Assembly: GCF_003255815.1 (NCBI RefSeq) | Contig: NC_037681.1 | Coordinates: forward strand, 65,719,438 to 65,783,437 | Direction of reading: 5' to 3' | Length of the DNA stretch: 64,000 nt | Source of the DNA: Theropithecus gelada | Lineage: Eukaryota > Chordata > Mammalia > Primates > Cercopithecidae | In this document: piece after piece, positions 33,655 to 44,304 of the stretch | Layout of the letters: the number at the start of each line of letters is the position of its first letter | Numbering within the stretch: the stretch's first letter is position 1 | The notes under the pieces: generated by a model | Told to the model about the DNA's origin: nothing | Databases searched by the model: none | What the model saw: the letters and a program-made list of their open reading frames with translations, nothing else | Translations under genes and position numbers: made by a program

Positions 33655-34895
33655 GGGTGATAATGTTTAATGGGTGCTGGTGATAACAAAAGGAAATAAT
33701 CCATGTAAGCCTTCAGCACAATTTCTGCCACGTAGGAAAGGTTTAAAGAATATTCATCTTTTGCCTTCTCTGCCATTCTGGTTCTGACCAGTTTTCTGAA
33801 AAGCAGTTGCCCATTTCCTAGCTTATAATTTTACCCTCCAGGCTCAAGTCTTTGTAGCCTCTTCTTTCCCTTAAGCCCAGTGTTCATCACGAAATTTGCA
33901 TCAGCCATTGTGAGAACCCTTGATGCTACAGTGGCAAGAGGCGAAGGTTGATTTCTCATCTAATGTTCAATCACGCACACTACACACACTTACGTGTGTT
34001 AAAGAGTGCGTATTCCAGAGGTCATGAATTAATGTTTCATCAGCGCTGTCGTCATCAGTGAATAAGCTGATCCAAGGTCCAGGAACAGGAGGGGCCCCTA
34101 AACAGAGGAGAGAGCATTCCTGGGAAAGGAGTGAAGACTCGCCAGAGTCCACATCTGTAAAATGGGGCTGCTGTTCCTGCCAGGCTCACTGAGTTGTTGA
34201 TAAGACTTGACAAGAGCAGGAAGCCTGGTCCCCTGTGACATGCCATCAAATGCAGAGCGGTATTCTCTGACAGGTGCCAAATATTACGGAATTTTTCCTG
34301 GAGAAAACACATCAGCAGAATCCTTTGAAGATCTCCAGTGCTTCTCTTCTGTCCCTCTTCTGTTCCCACCCCCACACCCTAATCCTTACCCCCTGATAAC
34401 TGACTCACCATATGATTGCACAGCCCGGTATCTCCTCTCTGCAGCCTCACTGGGAGGGGGCGGTCAGATTGCACTGGAGAGAGTGTGCAGCTTTTCCAGA
34501 GCTTTGCCCAGTAGAGCCCCAAGCTCTGGGGAACAGCTTACTGCTGCCCTAATCATAACAAGGCTCACACCACCATTACACAACTTTAATACCAGCTTTT
34601 ATGCGGGCATCTGGGGATGTGTGTGCTTATGAGCAATTTGTAATGAGAAAAAGACCGACCTGCAGCAGGCTGGGAGGGGAGGGACTCAGAGCACCAGGAA
34701 AGACAGGCTCCATCACAGGGGCCGCCCCAGGCTCTGGGGACAGGGCTGCTGCCCTGGGATGTTTAAGGCACTATTTGATCTCTTGTTAAGTCCCACATGG
34801 CTTCAATTTCCATGTGCTCTGAAAGAGAATGGAATTAGAGTCAACAGATCCATCATGCCTCTCATAAAGATGTGCTCTTACTCAAGAAGAAGAAA
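33655..34895. other. Unassigned, with a small MIR-like patch
   Basis: About 34155-34215 (CATCTGTAAAATGGGGCTGC, TGTTGATAAGACTTGACAAG) is a short plus-strand MIR core. The rest is unique-looking. The 141-codon plus-strand frame (34207-34632) begins within the MIR patch. Confidence 0.45.
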
Positions 34896-34897
34896 AA

Positions 34898-35620
34898 GAA
34901 GAAATGAAAATTCACATTCATGGAAGACCTACTATGTGCCAGGACCATGCCGAGAGCTTTATTTTCATGCTTTATTTTACAGCCTCACAGTAACCCACTG
35001 AGGTAGATTTGTTACTGTTTTCTGTGGTAGATTGAAAAAAAATAGCCATAATATTTTGCACCTTATCCTATCGAGAAGTAGAATCTGTTCCCCTATCCTC
35101 TCAATTCTGTAATGACCATCCTGCTTTGACCAGTGGGGCAATAGCAAATACAATGTAAGGGGCTGAAAAGTGCTTTTGCATCAAGAATTTCCCTCTCTCA
35201 GCTTTGAACCCTTTTGCCACTCTGTGAACAAGCACAGGCTAGCTTCCTGAAGGATGAGAGACCATGTGGAGCAAGGCCCCACCTCTCCAGCCATCCCAGC
35301 AGAGGTCACAGGCATAGGAGTGAGGCTATTCTTGACCATCTGGCCCCAGCTGAGGCTACCCACACCTGAAGAACTGCCCAGCCAACCTACACAATCATGA
35401 GAAATATTCAGTGCTTGTTACCTTAAGCCACCATGTTTTCAGAAATTTGTTATTCAGCAAAGGCTATCTGATACATCCCTTTTTTATAGAGGAAGAGCCT
35501 AAGGCTCCAAAAGCTCAAGTCATTTTGCCAAGAATCCTCAACTGAAAATTGGCAGAGCAAGGATTTGAACCCCAGGCTTATATTTAGTGCACTGAATTAC
35601 CTGCTTTCCCCTGCAACATG
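34898..35620 (-). mobile_element. MIR SINE split by an MLT1 LTR
   Basis: Left part 34898-35022: CCTACTATGTGCCAGGACCA, ACAGCCTCACAGTAACCCAC, GAGGTAGATTTGTTACTG. Right part 35476-35620: TTTTTTATAGAGGAAGAGCC, TTTTGCCAAGAATCCTCAAC, GGCAGAGCAAGGATTTGAAC. Joined, the two make one near-complete minus-strand MIR, so the LTR at 35023-35475 landed in it. Confidence 0.82.
35023..35475 (+). mobile_element. MLT1-type MaLR LTR
   Basis: Starts TGTGGTAGATTG, has CCCTATCCTCTCAATTCTGT, GAAGGATGAGAGACCATGTG, GTTACCTTAAGCCACCATGT, and ends TTTGTTATTCAGCAAAGGCT then ATCTGATACA. TG…CA ends are intact, which together with the surrounding MIR halves fixes both boundaries. Confidence 0.78.
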
Positions 35621-35624
35621 CTAG

Positions 35625-36015
35625 CATGTGGAGAGAGATGCCCGAGAGAAAATTCCCTTAAGAAACTTTAACTCCTCCATAGAGTCATCATCACCCACTC
35701 CATTTTGAGGAAAGCTGGAAAATCTCCAGTCCTCTAGAGAATTTCTGCTTGGATAGGCACAGAATAGACCTGAAAGTGTTTCTCTTGATGGCATTTTCAT
35801 AAGTGGAAGCTCTCTTTTCCATTGCCTCTTGTTTACGAACTGCTGCATCCTTAGCTCTGAAGATTCTTCTAAGGGCACAGGCAGCTGCTGCTGGGGTCTC
35901 GGTCCCTCTGGCTAAGAGACCCTCAGCACAGGTGCTCAATGTACCTTCAAGTACAACTGGAAGTCTCCTTGTTCAGCAATTGTGCTAAGAAGAATCTCTT
36001 TGGATGTTTGAATTT
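35625..36015. other. Unassigned unique sequence
   Basis: No gene or repeat recognised. Confidence 0.45.
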
Positions 36016-36022
36016 AAACTAC

Positions 36023-36301
36023 TTTTTTTTTTTTTTTTAGACAGAGTCCTGCTCTATCACCCAGGCTGGAGTGCAGTGGCATGATGATAGTTTACTGTAA
36101 CCTTGAGTTCCTGGGCTCAGGCGGTCCTCCCCTCCCTCCTCAGTCTCCCAAGTAGCTGGGAATACAGGCACGTGCCACCACACCAGGTTAATTTTAAATT
36201 TTTTGTAGAGATGGAGTCTCACTATGTTGCCCAGGAAGCAACCCTCCTACCTTGGTCTCCCAAAGTGCTGGGATTACAGGCATGAGCTACCAAACCTGGC
36301 T
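36023..36301 (-). mobile_element. Alu (AluJ-like)
   Basis: Reverse-oriented Alu with 16-T tail, AGACAGAGTCCTGCTCTATC, the diagnostic older-type CTCAGGCGGTCCTCCCCTCC, and a shortened left-arm junction. Target duplication AAACTAC on both sides. Confidence 0.96.
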
Positions 36302-36309
36302 GAAACTAC

Positions 36310-36800
36310 CTTCTTATCCTGACATTATATTTCAAGAAGGGACTGCCTGAATGTGGACATACCAGGCTCAGGGAGGCCTAGTGAGTTTCATGTCCCAGCA
36401 ATCAGTTCATGAGAATCAATCTCCCTGGCAAAGCCCTGTGGTGCTCGCTGGTATATTCTCAGACCAGCCTATTCCCATGACATAGGCAAAGGGTAGCCTA
36501 TGAGTTCTGGGACCTGGGGGCAGGATAGCTCTCTGTCTTGATGCAGAATTGGCTTTAAGCGGAATTTTGAAATAATCACTGTTATATTCTAGCACTTCTG
36601 GGCTCTTTTTCAGGTCCCTGGCTTCTCTGCTTCTCCATTTTGGAATTTGGAATGAACCCTATCCCTCCTCTCACCTCCCCTGCCACCAAAGCACTTCATG
36701 CCTTAGAATTATTTCTCCTCTCCCTTCCATCTCCCTTGACTCTTCTGCTCTCCTTACCACCTAGATGGGCTGGACCTATAGAGTGGGTTTCCTTTCGCTG
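36310..36800. other. Unassigned unique sequence
   Basis: No gene or repeat recognised. Confidence 0.45.
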
Positions 36801-36814
36801 TCCTCAGTTTGTTT

Positions 36815-37147
36815 GTTTCTTTGTTTCTTTTTCTTTTTCTTTTCTTTTTGTTTTTGTTTTTGTTTTAGACAGAATCTTGCTCTATCACCCAGGCTAGAGT
36901 GCAGCGGCACAATCTCAGCTCACTGCAACCTCCACTTCCTGGGTTCAAGCAAGTCTCATGTTTCAGCCTCCCAAGTAGCTGGGATTACAGGTGTGCACCA
37001 CCACACCTAGCTAATTTTTTTAATTTTTAGTGGAGACAGGGTTTCACCATGTTGACCAGGCTGGTCTTGAACTCCTGGCTTCAGCTGACCTGCCCGCCTT
37101 ATCCTCCCAAAGTGCTGGGATAACAGGCATGAGCCACTGCACTTGGC
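36815..37147 (-). mobile_element. Alu with T-rich expanded tail
   Basis: The tail (36815-36867) is a TTTC/TTTTG mixture. The body runs AGACAGAATCTTGCTCTATC to CCAAAGTGCTGGGATAACAG. Target duplication CAGTTTGTTT at 36805-36814 and 37148-37157. AluS-like. Confidence 0.97.
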
Positions 37148-37159
37148 CAGTTTGTTTCA

Positions 37160-37770
37160 TTTTAACTACTTTTCATCCTCCATTTAGAATCGATGAATTA
37201 TTTAGAAGCACTAAATATTTTTCACCTCTCTGTCACCTGGAAATGACAGCAGTGAGTCTGCTGGTAGCAGCCCTGACTCATCCATCAAAAATATTAAATT
37301 GGATTTTAATCACATCTGGAATTTCAGATATAAACTTTCACACATATGGTGAGGAGGGAGTTTGTACTTCAATATCCTTCCATTCTTAAAGGCAAAAATC
37401 TGAGTCCATTTAAGAATAAAATGCCTAAGAAGAAAGAAATCTTTTGATATGATTTATGGGATACCATATGGAACCTGGAATTTATTCTTGAAAGCAATTG
37501 TGTGCAAAGAAATTAGCAGATACTAATTGCTTGTGGGAGAAAATTGCCTCTCATTACAAACTATTGGATTTTTAAAAATGAGCTCCTTCCCAGCATTGTG
37601 AACATCTGGATTCCCAGGGGCCATGGGCAATGCCAGAGCCCCGTTTCAAGCCCAAGACAGAGGACAGGTATTGCAGACTGCTGAGGAGCTTTGCCTGAGG
37701 AAGGCAGCAGGATGTGGACGTGTCAAATGCTGCTTTTTGCCTCACAAGGTCAATCAGTATGGGGCCATCA
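37160..37770. other. Unique sequence, AT-rich, possible conserved non-coding element
   Basis: No repeat or gene. About 37410-37570 contains GCAATTGTGTGC and ACTAATTGCTTGTG with TAATTG-type homeodomain cores, and looks like unique, possibly constrained DNA. Constraint is inference only. Confidence 0.4.
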
Positions 37771-37774
37771 GAAG

Positions 37775-38070
37775 CACTCAACTATTTAAAATCTCAGCTT
37801 CAAGGTCAAACTCAGCTTGGCATTCAAGGCTCTGTAAAATCTGGGCCTTACCAGCTCCTTTTCCCTCTACCTTTTCTCTCCTCCATCCCTGAAAAACCTA
37901 TGCCCAGTCCACAAAGAACTCCTCCACCCTGGAACAACTGTCTCCCCTTTCTTCATGAATCCAAACCCCTAGCCTTCAAGGCCCATTGCAAAGCAACTTC
38001 CTCCCCACTGCCTAGGGAGCAGGCCAGGCCTCTCCCTAGCACCACCCTGGAAGAGCTCTGCTCCAGCCTG
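37775..38070 (+). mobile_element. L2 LINE fragment
   Basis: CTTGGCATTCAAGGCTCTGT, AAAATCTGGGCCTTACCAGC, TCAAGGCCCATTGCAAAGCA and CTTCCTCCCCACTGCCTAGG follow the L2 3' region. The 145-codon open frame at 37714-38151 is L2-derived. Confidence 0.75.
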
Positions 38071-38074
38071 CCTC

Positions 38075-38585
38075 CTGCCGACTCAACTTCTAACAGAGGG
38101 GAGAAGGCGAGGCTGGAAGTCTCCTACCCAAAAGGTCCTTCTCAGGACTGATGCTCCAGATCCTTACGGGTTATACCCCTTTCCTCCCACACAGTGCCAT
38201 ATTTTGGGGTGACCAGTCAGACAACTTTGTGCCCCAATCTATAATGATCAATAAACTGAGCAATAGTGTATCAAGATGGAGAAAACTGCATTCCCAGAAC
38301 TGCCCCCAGGGCTCTTTGGCTGGAAGGAATACTTTGATAGCATAAGGGAGTGAGCCAGGAGCCCCCAGGGGTCATTCTCAAGTAACTGTAGAGGGTCTCT
38401 AAACTGCACTTAAGGGCCCAGTTAACTCCATAGCTTGGGGCTTACTGAGAAGGGAACATAAGTTGGAGCCAGAGCAGAATCAATTGCTCAAGACCAGAGG
38501 AGAAGCTGCAGCTACCATGGAAGGTCCTCCTTCTGTGTGCCCTCCCCATACAGCATTCCACCTCTCCTCAAAATAAAAAGGGAAC
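38075..38585. other. Unassigned unique sequence
   Basis: No gene or repeat recognised. Confidence 0.45.
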
Positions 38586-38589
38586 ATAT

Positions 38590-38826
38590 AGTTAAAAAGA
38601 ACCCACTGGAAAGGCCCAAGGGAGCATGTTTAGGCCTTCCACCATGGGAGGAAAAAATGGGAAGGCATCATCTATGAACCAGAAAGCTGGTTCTCAGGAG
38701 ACACCAGACCTACTGGCATTTTGATCTTGAACTTCCCAGTCTCCAGAACTGTGAGAAATACATTTCTGCTGTTTATAAGCTACCCAGTATGTGATATTTT
38801 GTTATGCAGCTGCAATGGACTAAAAC
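38590..38826 (+). mobile_element. MLT1-type LTR, 3' half
   Basis: CATTTTGATCTTGAACTTCC, CAGTCTCCAGAACTGTGAGA, CTGCTGTTTATAAGCTACCC, AGTATGTGATATTTTGTTAT and end GGACTAAAACA are the MLT1 3' signature. The 5' half is missing. Confidence 0.77.
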
Positions 38827-39184
38827 AGATATATATGTACGCAAACAATGAAATTCAGCTTTAAAAAGGAAAGAAATCCCAACATATACCACAACGCAGA
38901 TGAACCTTGAGGACATTATGCCAAGTGAAAAAAGGACAAATGTGTGATTTCACTTGAGATACCTAGAGGATAAATCCTTAGAGTAGTAAAGAGATACTTA
39001 GAGTAGCAAAATTCACAGAAATAGAAAGTGGAATGGTGGTTTCCAGGGGCTGCCCACAGGGGGAATGGGGAGTTGCTGTTTAATGGGTACAGTGTTTCAG
39101 TTTTGCAAGATGAAAAGAGTTCTAGAGATTGGATGCACAACAATGTGAATAACCTAACACTATTGAACTGTGTATTTCAAAATG

Positions 39185-39482
39185 GGGCCAGGCATGGTGG
39201 CTTACACCTGTAATCCCAGCACGTTGGGAGGCCAAGGCGGGCAGATCACTTGAGGGCAGGAGTTTGAGACCAGCCTGGCCAACACGGTGAAACCCCAACT
39301 CTGCAAAAAATACAAATTAGCCAGGCATGTTGGCGGGCGCCTGTAATTCCAGCTACATGGGAGGCTGAGGCATGAGAACTGCTTAAACCCAGGAGGTGGA
39401 GGTTGCAGTGAGCCAAGATTGTGCCACTGCACTGTAGCCTGGGTGATGGAGTGAGACTCTGTCTCAAAAATAATAATAATAA
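39185..39482 (+). mobile_element. Alu, first of a head-to-tail pair
   Basis: Full-length plus-strand Alu (GGCCAGGCATGGTGGCTTAC … GAGTGAGACTCTGTCTCAAA) with an AATAATAATAAA tail. AluS-like (CACTTGAGGGCAGGAG). Confidence 0.97.
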
Positions 39483-39483
39483 A

Positions 39484-39770
39484 GGCCAGGTACCGTGGCT
39501 CACGCCTGTAATCCTAACACCTTGGGAGGCCGAGGCAGGCGGCTCACGTGATCAGGAGTTTGAGACCAGCCTGGCCAACATGGTGAAACCCCGTCTCTCC
39601 TAAAAATACAAAAATTAGCTGGGCATGGTGGTGGGCGCCTGTAATACCAGCTACTCAGGAGGCTGAAGCAGGAGAATCGTCTGAACCCCGGAGGCGGAGG
39701 TTACAGTGAGCCGAGATCGTACCATTGCACTCCAGCCTGGGCAACAGGGCAAGACTCCGTATCAAAAAAT
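39484..39770 (+). mobile_element. Alu, second of a head-to-tail pair
   Basis: Full-length plus-strand Alu starting GGCCAGGTACCGTGGCTCAC two bases after the tail of the first one, so it probably inserted into that A-rich tail. AAATGG words occur both before the pair and after it, in the L1. Confidence 0.97.
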
Positions 39771-39826
39771 TACCATAATAATAAAATGACTAAAATGGTA
39801 AAATGTATGTTATATATATTTTATCT

Positions 39827-39843
39827 CACACACACACACACAC
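39827..39843. repeat. Short (CA)n
   Basis: About eight CA units at the L1 tail. Confidence 0.9.
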
Positions 39844-39844
39844 C

Positions 39845-40780
39845 TCTTTGGATCTGGGCCTTCACAGAGCAGCTTCCTGACTCTCAGCACTGCGGAAAGG
39901 AAAGATGCTCGTCCAACGCTGCACAACCTGTGTTTCCACTGCCAGGAATGAAAATGTAAGATTGGCCATTAAGTCTCCACCAAGCCCTGTGATGTGCCCA
40001 CAGGCCCCATGATGCGCTCACGGCACACCAGCAACTGGTTATCAAGGCACTGTACCTGTGAACATCTCAGTACAGCACCAAAGTGTTTTCCAGCAACTAG
40101 TAAAATAGCCAAAGCATCATCACAACCCATCTGAGACTTAGTAGGTTAGGATCCCAGGCTCCACTTCACCTTGGAAATTTCCAATTTATGGCTGATTTGA
40201 CATACACTTTTGTTTTCAGTTGGCTGTTTCACCGAAGATGGAAGACGACTGACTGTGGATATTGTGGGGAGCAATGGTTTTCCCAAACTGTTTTAGTCAT
40301 GGAACTCTTTCTTCAAATTGAAATCTCATGTGGAAGCCAAATATTTAAAACCTCAGGCCCACAGATTAGGCCCCTTCCTTTTTGATCCCTTAGGGTTTTG
40401 TCTTTAGCTCCCTCTTAGAATGAAAGTGATGAGCTCTGTCTCACTTTTTCTGCAAACAGTAAGACCTGCTAGACAAGAGAGAGAGGGTCCTCCACGCACA
40501 TGCCATGGAAAAATGAGCTGCTGCTAACCCACTCCAGAGCCCCCTCACCTACTTTCCCCTGGCTGACTCCACACTGACTCTTGGAAATTTAAAGCTGTTC
40601 TTTTTCCTGATGAAATCAGGTAATTGTTCCAAAGTTCTAAAACAATAGGCAATGCAGCAGGTGTTGGGGTGGCAATTTGTACGATTTTGAGCACCATGTT
40701 TTGTACTTGACTTCTCTGCATTGCACAAGGGACTACACCTCGCTGCCTAGGCTTCCAGAAAAAGAGTGATAAGAACGCTT
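39845..40780. other. Unassigned, with a possible hAT fragment
   Basis: About 40262-40350 (AATGGTTTTCCCAAACTGTT, AGTCATGGAACTCTTTCTTC) resembles a small Charlie-type element. The remainder is unique-looking with no gene. Confidence 0.4.
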
Positions 40781-40784
40781 TTTT

Positions 40785-40940
40785 GGCCAAGCGTGGTGGC
40801 TCACACCTGTAATCCTAGCACTTTGGGAGGCCAAGGCAGGTGGATCCCTTGAGCCAGGAGCTCGAGACCAGTCTGGGCAGCGTAGCAAAACCCCATCTCT
40901 ATAAAAATAAATAAATAAGTAATTAAATAAAGTTAAAAAA
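40785..40940 (+). mobile_element. Alu left monomer (FLAM-like)
   Basis: GGCCAAGCGTGGTGGCTCAC to AAAACCCCATCTCTATAAAA, then an A-rich AAATAAATAAATAAG tail. There is no right arm. Either a free left monomer or an Alu truncated at the linker. Confidence 0.87.
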
Positions 40941-40944
40941 TGCT

Positions 40945-41485
40945 TTACCATTCCCTAACTCTCCCCTTCTCCCCTCACTTCCCTTTAACGCTTTCATCGT
41001 GGTGGGGTGGGGACCCTGACCACCTCCATACTTCCCCTGGAGGCTCTCCCTCTCTTCACTGAAGTATCAGTTCCTAACTCCTGAGGTCCCTCCTCCCCAT
41101 CCCCTGCAAATAGGATAGACTCCAGCAGTCTCCTGTGAAGGTCCTGGGGCCTCTTTCCAGCCTGGCATCTGCTGCTTTAGAAAGCGAGGGAGGGTGCATC
41201 CTGGTCTCAAAGTCTTTGGACAACTTGAGGGCAGGGATAGAGAGAAGAAGTGTCCCTTTCTGAATGCAGTTGTCTTTTTCGCAACCTTAACTCACCATCA
41301 TGAGAATCCATCCCTTAAAACAACAATAACAGAATTCCTTGGCTGGTCATCAGAAGAGATTTATATTCCTCCCTTAACCTGGCTTTGACCTATCTGATAT
41401 TGGGGGAAACGAGTAACCGTGGTTCATGGATGATATTATGTCCAAATCTCTTCTCTATAATACTGACTAGGATTCTTCCTTGGTC
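40945..41485. other. Unassigned unique sequence
   Basis: No gene or repeat recognised. Confidence 0.45.
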
Positions 41486-41487
41486 AG

Positions 41488-41841
41488 TGATGCGGTTTGG
41501 CTGTATCTCCACTCAAATCTCAACTTGAATTTTATCTCCCAGAATTCCTACGTGTTGAGGGAGGGACCCAGGGGAGGTAATTGAATCATGGAGGCTTGTC
41601 TTTCCTGTGTTATTCTCCTAATAGTGAATAAATTTCACGAGATCTGATGGGTTTATCAAAGGTTTCCGGTTTTGCTTCTCCCTAATTTTTCTCTTGTCAC
41701 TGCCAAGTAAGAAGTACCTTTTGCCTCCTGCCATAATTCTGAGGCCTCCCCAGCCATGTGGAACTGTAAGTCCAATTAAATCTCTTTTTCTTCCCAGTTT
41801 CGGGTATGTCTTTATCAGCAGCATGAAAACGGACTAACACA
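41488..41841 (+). mobile_element. MST-type MaLR LTR
   Basis: A 354-bp LTR from TGATGCGGTTTGGCTGTATC to GAAAACGGACTAACACA. Landmarks: GGTAATTGAATCATGGAGGC, TTTCACGAGATCTGATGGGT, GAGGCCTCCCCAGCCATGTG, AACTGTAAGTCCAATTAAAT, TTTCGGGTATGTCTTTATCA. The 'GCCAAGTAAGAAGTACC' region fits MST more than THE1. Confidence 0.9.
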
Positions 41842-42003
41842 GTAAATTGAAAATGGACTAACACCAGTAGAGTGGCGCATTGCTGAAAAGATACCCGAAA
41901 ATATGGGGGCACTGCTGAAAAGATACCCAAAAATGTGTAATCGACTTTGGAACTGGGTAACAGGCAGAGACTGGAACAGTTTGGAAGGCTCAGAAGAAGA
42001 CAG
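41842..42003 (+). mobile_element. MST internal sequence, 5' remnant
   Basis: Continues directly from the LTR: GACTTTGGAACTGGGTAACA, AGAGACTGGAACAGTTTGGA, GGCTCAGAAGAAGACAG. A ~31-bp stretch is tandemly duplicated (GCTGAAAAGATACCC at two adjacent places). The element is 5' LTR plus about 160 bp; it has no coding potential. Confidence 0.75.
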
Positions 42004-42252
42004 ACCTACCCTTAATCTGGTGGGCACAATCTAATCAGCTGCTAGTTAATATAAAGCAGGCAAAAAAACGTGAAAAGGTGAGATGAGCCTAGCCTCCCAG
42101 ACTACATCTTTCTCCCGTGCTGATTGCCTCCTGCCCTCCAACATCGGACTCTAAGTTCTTCAGTTTTGAGACTCGGGCTGGCTCTTCTTGCTCCTCAAGC
42201 TTGCAGACAGCCTATTGTGGGACCTTGTGATCGTGTAAGTTAATAATAAACT

Positions 42253-42301
<49 letters not shown>

Positions 42302-42340
42302 TTTTCTGTTAGTTCTGTCCCTGTAGGGAACCCTAATACA
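42004..42340 (+). mobile_element. LTR-like repeat, 3' part, joined to MST remnant
   Basis: ACCCTTAATCTGGTGGGCAC, ACAATCTAATCAGCTGCTAG, ACATCTTTCTCCCGTGCTGA, TTGTGGGACCTTGTGATCGT, then AATAATAAA, microsatellite, and GTTCTGTCCCTGTAGGGAAC. This is the 3' part of the TGTGATGGTTAA…CTAATACA kind of element (see 23531). Its first half is absent: it abuts the MST internal sequence at GAAGACAG. Confidence 0.65.
42253..42305. repeat. (CA)n(TA)n(T)n microsatellite
   Basis: CACACACACA, then about 15 TA, then 13 T, inside the LTR-like element. Confidence 0.97.
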
Positions 42341-42494
42341 ATTAGAGACCATGAAAGGGGAGGGATTTATTTTGTTTGTCGGTTTTGTTTTAGCTAACTG
42401 AGGACTAGAGCTGGTCTCATTAAAATGGTGGGTGGGTGGTGGAATTCCCTGCCCTCTGAGCCCTCCACTCCACTCCTGGTAAACCCCCTGAATA

Positions 42495-42632
42495 GGGTTG
42501 CTACATTTTGCAATTAAAAATACAGGACATCCAGTTAAATTGGAATTTTAGATAAACAATGAATAATATTTTAGTATACAGTAATTATGTCCCAAATATT
42601 GCATGAGACACCCCTACCCCTGAGACACCTCT
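42495..42632. repeat. Ancient quasi-palindromic repeat fragment
   Basis: GGGTTGCTACATTTTGCAAT, AAAAATACAGGACATCCAGT, TAAATTGGAATTTTAGATAA, GTCCCAAATATTGCATGAGA match one arm of an old small element of foldback design. Family not assigned. Confidence 0.42.
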
Positions 42633-42639
42633 GGGAACA

Positions 42640-43715
42640 CCAGGACTCCACAAAGCACTAATTCAACCCACTCTTGCAGGCAATGTTGGTATCAATGAAG
42701 TAGAGGCACAGGGTAGCTGATGTCCAAGGTTCCTTCATCTCAAGGATTCGGTGATGCCTTATGTACCAATGCACTGAGAGAGGACACAGAACATGGGTCA
42801 AGTCATGGTCCCTTCTGGAAACGGGCCCACTCCTTCTCAAACCTCAGCTCCTGACTAAACCCCTGACTGTGGCTCTGAGTGTGGTATTGTCTACTTTGGT
42901 TCATGAGCCTCAAATCCTGACCCTTGCTCCTTCTTCATCCCCAACACGACCTCCTGTCAGCACTTCCAGATGACTACCAATACTTGATAGTGGGCTCTGC
43001 CTCCAGCATCTCCATTACCTGCCCTCCAGTCTGGGGGCCCTCCCTAGTTTTCAAGAGCCACCACCTGGCACCTCCAGTGAGTAGTGTATAGCCAGGGCTT
43101 TGTCAGGACATCAGGCTCCCCTCAGAGCAACACAGACCAACCCTGCCTTGCAAAAGGAAGGCCTCTGGCTCCCAGAATTAAAGTCCGTGTCAGGAAAGTA
43201 AATGAGGGTTTCCCTTCCTGAAAACAATCAGCCAAGATCACCACATGAGAGAGAGAACAGTTTAGTTTGGCCAAAGTCAGGTCTAACAGAGAGTGTATGT
43301 GATAAGCATCTCCTGGCTCAGTGAGGGATACAGGCCAAGGGGGAAGGAGGAGCCGGGCAGGGAACTCATGTAACCAGAAGACAACGAATGAGAGGAAATA
43401 CAGCCTGAAACACAGGAATGTTTTCTAGCTTGGTTCACTGGATGTGCTGAAGCAGACTTGCAGTTAAAAAGATAAAGATGCTGACAAGAATGCTAGAGTC
43501 ATCCTCCGACCTCATCTTTCTCCCAAACCTAAACATACAAAAACCAAGAAAAGAAATAGAAACATCAAAATTAACCTCTCCATTTCTGCCTCCTCTTAAA
43601 ATACAAAAGGATCATATTAGCACCAGGCACACAGCATGGACCTAGATTAAGCAACAATCTAATCACAGGAGTAAATGGACAAATAAATGAAGGTAGCTGC
43701 CCTGTTAGAACTCCT
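42640..43715. other. Unassigned unique sequence
   Basis: No gene recognised. About 43190-43430 has a purine-rich look without a family match. Confidence 0.45.
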
Positions 43716-43719
43716 TCTA

Positions 43720-43900
43720 CACTGAGAACCAGAATATCTGAGTTCAAATCCCAGCTCAGCTTCTATTGATGCTATGCCCTCGAGCCAGCATTTGATTTCC
43801 CCAAAGCCTCACGTTCTTTGTCTAAAAAACGGTGTTCACAATTGTATCAACTTCACCAGACAGCAGTAAGGACAGAATGACATGATGTAGCAGAAAGGGC
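43720..43900 (+). mobile_element. MIR SINE
   Basis: Plus-strand: ACCAGAATATCTGAGTTCAA, ATCCCAGCTCAGCTTCTATT, CCAGCATTTGATTTCCCCAA, then TTTGTCTAAAAAACGGTGTT. Confidence 0.7.
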
Positions 43901-43974
43901 AGTTAAACTCTAAAGCTATTTCCAAGTGTTAAATATCACAAAATTCAACCCCTACCTTGAAGCAGCCTGCAATC

Positions 43975-44302
43975 TGGATCTGTGCTGTCCTCTGTGGGAG
44001 CCACTAGCCACGTGTGGCCATTGAGCACCTGAAATATGGCTGATGCAAATTGACACACACTGTAAGCATAAAATGCACACTAGGGAGCGTGTGTATTTTA
44101 ACATTAAAAAACATAAAACTATATTGTTAATATGTTTTATATGGAACACATGGTGAAATGATAATATTTTGATATATTGGGTCAAATAAAATACACTATT
44201 AAAATGTCTCCTGTTTCTTTTTACTTTTTTTAGTATGGCTACTAGAAAATTTAAAATTGCATATGTGGCTCGTATTGTATTGCTATCAGACAGTGTTGGT
44301 CT
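43975..44302. mobile_element. MER1-group hAT-Charlie element
   Basis: CTGTGCTGTCCTCTGTGGGA, GCCACTAGCCACGTGTGGCC, ATTGAGCACCTGAAATATGG, then AAATAAAATACACTATTAAA, TTTCTTTTTACTTTTTTTAG and terminus ATTGTATTGCTATCAGACAG. The inverted ends (TGTGCTGTCC / GACAGTGTTG) are visible though decayed. Confidence 0.62.
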
Positions 44303-44304
44303 AG

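Larger units (their letters stand above)
38833..39826 (+). mobile_element. Old L1 3' end, split by two Alus
   Basis: Segment 38833-39184: GATGAACCTTGAGGACATTA, TGCCAAGTGAAAAAAGGACA, TGGTGGTTTCCAGGGGCTGC, GGGTACAGTGTTTCAGTTTT, AACACTATTGAACTGTGTAT. It resumes after the Alus at 39771-39826 with AATGACTAAAATGGTAAAAT and TTATATATATTTTATC. This is the 3' end of an L1M-type LINE. No intact L1 frame remains. Confidence 0.8.
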
